Assembly: GCA_022565075.1 (NCBI GenBank)
Contig: JADFKG010000081.1
Span: 1-9,429, forward strand
Direction: 5' to 3'
Length of the DNA: 9,429 bases
DNA from: Chloroflexota bacterium
Lineage (GTDB): Bacteria; Chloroflexota; Dehalococcoidia; SM23-28-2; RBG-16-64-32
The stretch's first letter is position 1, and the number at the start of each line of letters is the position of its first letter. Below, one piece after another: positions 6,774 to 9,429 of the stretch. The notes beneath the pieces were generated by a model. The model saw only the letters and a list, made by a program, of their open reading frames with translations. It was not told the DNA's origin and ran no database searches. A program made the translations under genes and the position numbers.

Positions 6774-7733
6774 TCACGAGAGCTGATCGCACATCTCCCG
6801 AAACGCGTCGGCGTTGTCTTCAACGATGCTCTGTCCCAGCAGCTGAAGCGAGCGAAGGTTCGTCGAGCTGGTATCGTCCATGGCGTCGTTGCATTCGTTG
6901 AGCTTTGCCTGGAACCGGTAGTAGCGATCTTCAGGAAGCAGCTGCTGCAGCTGGTAGTTCACAATTGAGCTCGTGCCGTCGAAGCTAATGCCAAAGAGGG
7001 GCTGCGCCCATTGCCTCAGGCCCCACCCAACGGCCCTCTGATAGAGAATGGGTTGCGTCGCTTCGCCACTGCCGAGGGAGACGATCAGAACGTCGTCGCC
7101 GAGACCCATCGACCGGGCTTCCGCAAGGGCGCTCATGGCCGGATCGTTGACGAAGATCCCCGCGTCGACCAGTGAGTAGGTTCTGGCCCCACTGGCGGCA
7201 ACGAGCCTCGCCGGCTGGAAGAACGTCGGCGCCGCGGTCGTCGCCCGCGCGACTTGCCACATCGGAAAGTCGTACTCCGCCTCATCGGCCTTCGCCCGCT
7301 CGCTCTTGAAGAAGAACGGGACGCGGCGCTCGATCTCATAGCTCGTCACGACGACCGGGGTAATCGCGTCTTTGAGTCGCGCCTCCCCGTAGTACTCACC
7401 GAAGACGGCCTCGATCCCCCGGGCCGGGTACTTCTCCGCCTCGACGCTCCAGATTGAGCGCACCTTGTGAAGCGTCGAGCGAGAAAAGATGCGGTGGCCC
7501 TGCCCCATGTACAGCCGGACGCCGTCGTCGGCTGTGTACTTCGGCTTGCCGTCTTCTCCCGGCATCACCAGCCCCAGGGCCAGCACGCCTCCCGAGGAAG
7601 TGCCGACTATCAGGTCGAACATGCGGGCGATCGGCTTCCCCGTCGCTTTCTCCAGCTCCGAGAGGATGACGGCGGGGATGATGCCCCTGATCCCGCCACC
7701 ATCGATCGAGAGTACCCTGGACTTTTTCGCCAT
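6774..7733 (-). CDS. Patatin-like phospholipase
   Basis: This 319-residue protein is a patatin-family acyl hydrolase. It has an oxyanion-hole loop DGGGIRG (11-17), a nucleophile elbow GTSSG (44-48) with catalytic S46, and the dyad aspartate D190 in DAG (190-192), followed by 'NDPAMSALAEA'. All catalytic elements are present, so it should be active, releasing fatty acids from phospholipids or other acyl esters. No signal peptide or membrane segment is seen, so it is probably cytoplasmic. Length and motifs resemble stand-alone bacterial patatins and also the CapV effector of CBASS, but no cyclic-nucleotide synthase or other defence gene is adjacent, so a metabolic role is more likely. ATG at 7733-7731 is preceded by GGAG (7751-7748), rather far upstream. 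The hydratase gene upstream ends only 19 bp away, which indicates co-transcription. Confidence 0.92.
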   Translation of the reverse strand: MAKKSRVLSIDGGGIRGIIPAVILSELEKATGKPIARMFDLIVGTSSGGVLALGLVMPGEDGKPKYTADDGVRLYMGQGHRIFSRSTLHKVRSIWSVEAEKYPARGIEAVFGEYYGEARLKDAITPVVVTSYEIERRVPFFFKSERAKADEAEYDFPMWQVARATTAAPTFFQPARLVAASGARTYSLVDAGIFVNDPAMSALAEARSMGLGDDVLIVSLGSGEATQPILYQRAVGWGLRQWAQPLFGISFDGTSSIVNYQLQQLLPEDRYYRFQAKLNECNDAMDDTSSTNLRSLQLLGQSIVEDNADAFREMCDQLS

Positions 7734-7752
7734 CGCTACCGCATCTACTCCA

Positions 7753-8556
7753 TCACTCGCCCGTGAACTTTGGCTTCCTCTTCTCGAGGAACGCCTTCAT
7801 GCCCTCTCGCTGGTCCTTCGTGCCCATCGTCTTCATCACGGCTCGTCGCTCCTCGGCGAGAGCTTCCTCTAGCGTCTTGTCCTCAGCGCCGACGACCGAC
7901 CGTAGAACGCCGGCGACGGCGATCGCCGGCCCCTCCGCCAGCCTCTGAGCCAGATCGTGCGCGCGTTGCTGAAGCTCGTCGTTGGGCCAGACTTCGTGAA
8001 CGAGCCCGATGCGGTGAGCCTCGACGCCGGATATCTTCCTGGCGCGGAGGATCATGTCCAGCGCCTGATCCCGGCCGATGCAGCGGGCCAGACGCACGGT
8101 TCCGCCCCACGCCGGCACCGTCCCCAGATCCAGCTCGGGAAGACCGATCTTCGCTCCCTCGGCCGCGGCCACCCGGAAGTGACAGGCCAACGGAAGCTCC
8201 AGTCCGCCTCCCAGGCAGTACCCGCGCATGACCGCAACCCAGGGCTTCTCCATGCCCTCGATCGCCGCAAGCACGCGCAGTCGCTGGTCGAGAACGGCCT
8301 CGATGCTGCCCATCCTGCGCACGCCCTCGGGCAGCTGCTTGAGGTCCATGCCGACGGAGAAATGCTCATCTCCGGCGCCCCGGAGGACGATCGCGTGGAC
8401 GGACTTGTCGGCTGCCAACGCGGCGGTTTGCGCCTCAAGCTCGTCCATCAACTCCAGGCCCAGCCTGTTTCGCGGCGGGTCGTTGATGGTGATCGTGACC
8501 ACCGCGCCGTCCTGCTCCAGGAGAAGGGGCGGCTGTTCGCTTCCTGAGTCGGTCAT
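7753..8556 (-). CDS. Enoyl-CoA hydratase/isomerase family protein
   Basis: This 267-residue crotonase-fold protein is of normal family length. HFSVGMDLKQL (65-75) supplies the first oxyanion-hole strand and GYCLGGGLELPLAC (112-125) the second. E120 and E141 (in LPELDLGTVPAWGG) occupy the places of the two catalytic glutamates of classical enoyl-CoA hydratases, although the spacing is one residue longer than in the rat enzyme as I recall it. That favours hydratase activity on 2-enoyl-CoA, but isomerase or other crotonase reactions remain possible. The start ATG at 8556-8554 has AGGAG (8566-8562) 5 bases upstream. It is the first gene of the minus-strand operon and would use a promoter in the 8557-8707 intergenic region. 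Confidence 0.93.
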   Translation of the reverse strand: MTDSGSEQPPLLLEQDGAVVTITINDPPRNRLGLELMDELEAQTAALAADKSVHAIVLRGAGDEHFSVGMDLKQLPEGVRRMGSIEAVLDQRLRVLAAIEGMEKPWVAVMRGYCLGGGLELPLACHFRVAAAEGAKIGLPELDLGTVPAWGGTVRLARCIGRDQALDMILRARKISGVEAHRIGLVHEVWPNDELQQRAHDLAQRLAEGPAIAVAGVLRSVVGAEDKTLEEALAEERRAVMKTMGTKDQREGMKAFLEKRKPKFTGE

Positions 8557-8707
8557 CGGAGCTCCTCGCCTTTCGGCTCCAGGCGGCTACCAGTAGATTC
8601 GCACGAAGCGGCCGTCCTAGACAACGACCGGTGATCGGACGCCTCGCCTTCCGGATGGTGTAACCTCTCCTCTCGACGGCGCCCCCCATTGCCCGAGGAG
8701 GAAAGAG
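8557..8707. promoter_or_regulatory. Divergent intergenic region with two ribosome binding sites
   Basis: This 151-bp space separates the minus-strand hydratase operon from the plus-strand formate dehydrogenase, so it must hold the promoters of both unless transcription enters from elsewhere. AGGAG (8566-8562, minus strand) serves the hydratase and AGGAGG (8696-8701, plus strand) serves formate dehydrogenase, 6 bases before its ATG. I cannot pick a confident -35/-10 pair or operator in either direction. Confidence 0.6.
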
Positions 8708-9429
8708 ATGAAGATCCTGTGCGTGCTCTACGATGATCCTGTCGACGGCTACCCCACGTCGTATGCGCGTGACGACATCCCAGCGCTCCAGCGCTACCCG
8801 GACGGGCAGACGCTGCCGACACCTGAGGCGCTCGACTTCCAGCCCGGAGAGCTGCTGGGATCGGTCTCGGGAGAGCTTGGCCTGCGCTCCTTCCTGGAGA
8901 AGCAGGGGCACACGATGGTCGTCACCTCCGACAAGGACGGCCCGGACAGCGTCTTCGAGCGTGAGCTGCCCGACGCCGACGTCGTGATCTCGCAGCCGTT
9001 CTGGCCGGCCTACCTGACCGCCGAGCGAATCGCCAGGGCGCCGAACCTGAAGCTGGCGATCACCGCCGGCATCGGCTCCGACCACGTCGACCTGCAGGCA
9101 GCGATCGAGAAGGGCATGACCGTCGCGGAGGTGACCTACTCCAACAGCATCAGCGTCAGTGAGCACGTCGTGATGGCGATCCTCTCGCTCGTCCGCAACT
9201 ACATCCCGTCCTACAAGTGGGTCATCGATGGCGGCTGGAACATCGCCGACTGCGTCGCCCGCTCCTACGACCTCGAGGGGATGGACGTGGGCACGATCGG
9301 CGCCGGCCGCATCGGCACCGCCGTCCTCAAGCGCCTCAAGCCGTTCGACGTCAAGCTCCACTACACCGATCAGCACCGCCTCCCGGACGACGTGGCCGCC
9401 GAGCTCGGAGTCACCTTCCATCCGGACGC
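8708..9429 (+). CDS. fdh: NAD-dependent formate dehydrogenase, 5' part (runs off the window)
   Basis: This frame is open from ATG 8708 to the window edge, giving 240 codons of a protein normally about 400 residues long. It oxidises formate to CO2 with reduction of NAD+, needs no metal, and acts in the cytoplasm. The sequence closely follows the Pseudomonas sp. 101 enzyme as I recall it, and the numbering coincides. Visible elements are SQPFWPAYLT (95-104), I122 in AGIGSDHVD (120-128), N146 in SNSISVSEH (145-153), the dinucleotide-binding GAGRIG (198-203) and D221 in HYTDQHRL (218-225). D221 selects NAD+ over NADP+. The catalytic arginine and histidine lie past the edge. AGGAGG (8696-8701) sits 6 bases before the ATG. 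An open minus-strand frame overlaps it but has no family features. Confidence 0.95.
   Translation, partial: MKILCVLYDDPVDGYPTSYARDDIPALQRYPDGQTLPTPEALDFQPGELLGSVSGELGLRSFLEKQGHTMVVTSDKDGPDSVFERELPDADVVISQPFWPAYLTAERIARAPNLKLAITAGIGSDHVDLQAAIEKGMTVAEVTYSNSISVSEHVVMAILSLVRNYIPSYKWVIDGGWNIADCVARSYDLEGMDVGTIGAGRIGTAVLKRLKPFDVKLHYTDQHRLPDDVAAELGVTFHPD

Noticed and set aside
8435..9421. 328-codon minus-strand frame covering the formate dehydrogenase start
   Set aside because: The plus strand encodes an unmistakable formate dehydrogenase with a strong ribosome binding site, and this frame also runs through the hydratase start.
1..9429. CRISPR array, tRNA or rRNA
   Set aside because: No regularly spaced repeats, cloverleaf or rRNA-like conserved segments were seen on either strand.

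Overview
High-GC bacterial DNA, most likely from an environmental genome. No RNA gene or marker fixes the taxon. The mix of genes (NAD-dependent formate dehydrogenase, monocarboxylate-type MFS carrier, choline/aminoglycoside-type phosphotransferase, enoyl-CoA hydratase, F420/FMN split-barrel oxidoreductase and a di-myo-inositol-phosphate synthesis enzyme) would fit Actinomycetota or Chloroflexota. That placement is inference only.

Left third (1-2127) is gene-poor. An 18-bp perfect inverted repeat at 81-98 and 551-568 brackets a 488-bp, mostly non-coding insertion-sequence remnant. The frame read leftwards into the left repeat still encodes what looks like the last ~17 residues of a transposase, with its stop codon inside the repeat. 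A short signal-peptide-like open frame follows (583-699), then one intact gene on the minus strand (808-1296), a PPOX-class split-barrel oxidoreductase with a TTG start and a good ribosome binding site. The stretch 1297-2127 contains no convincing gene.

The centre (2128-4179) holds the most notable gene, a 683-residue three-domain protein. It joins a CTP:inositol-1-phosphate cytidylyltransferase domain, a membrane CDP-alcohol phosphotransferase (DIPP synthase-like) domain and a C-terminal HAD phosphatase domain. The first two domains together make phospho-di-myo-inositol-phosphate from inositol-1-phosphate and CTP in thermophiles. The added HAD domain is a natural candidate for the last, dephosphorylating step, so one polypeptide might make the finished osmolyte. 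An MFS carrier (4328-5638) follows on the same strand after a 148-bp gap.

The right part has a three-gene minus-strand operon read 8556 to 5657: enoyl-CoA hydratase/isomerase, patatin-like phospholipase and APH-family phosphotransferase. The gaps are 19 and 43 bp, and the operon converges on the MFS gene. It suggests lipid or acyl-CoA handling, but no pathway can be named. Divergently, after a 151-bp intergenic region, an NAD-dependent formate dehydrogenase starts at 8708 and runs off the right edge of the window.
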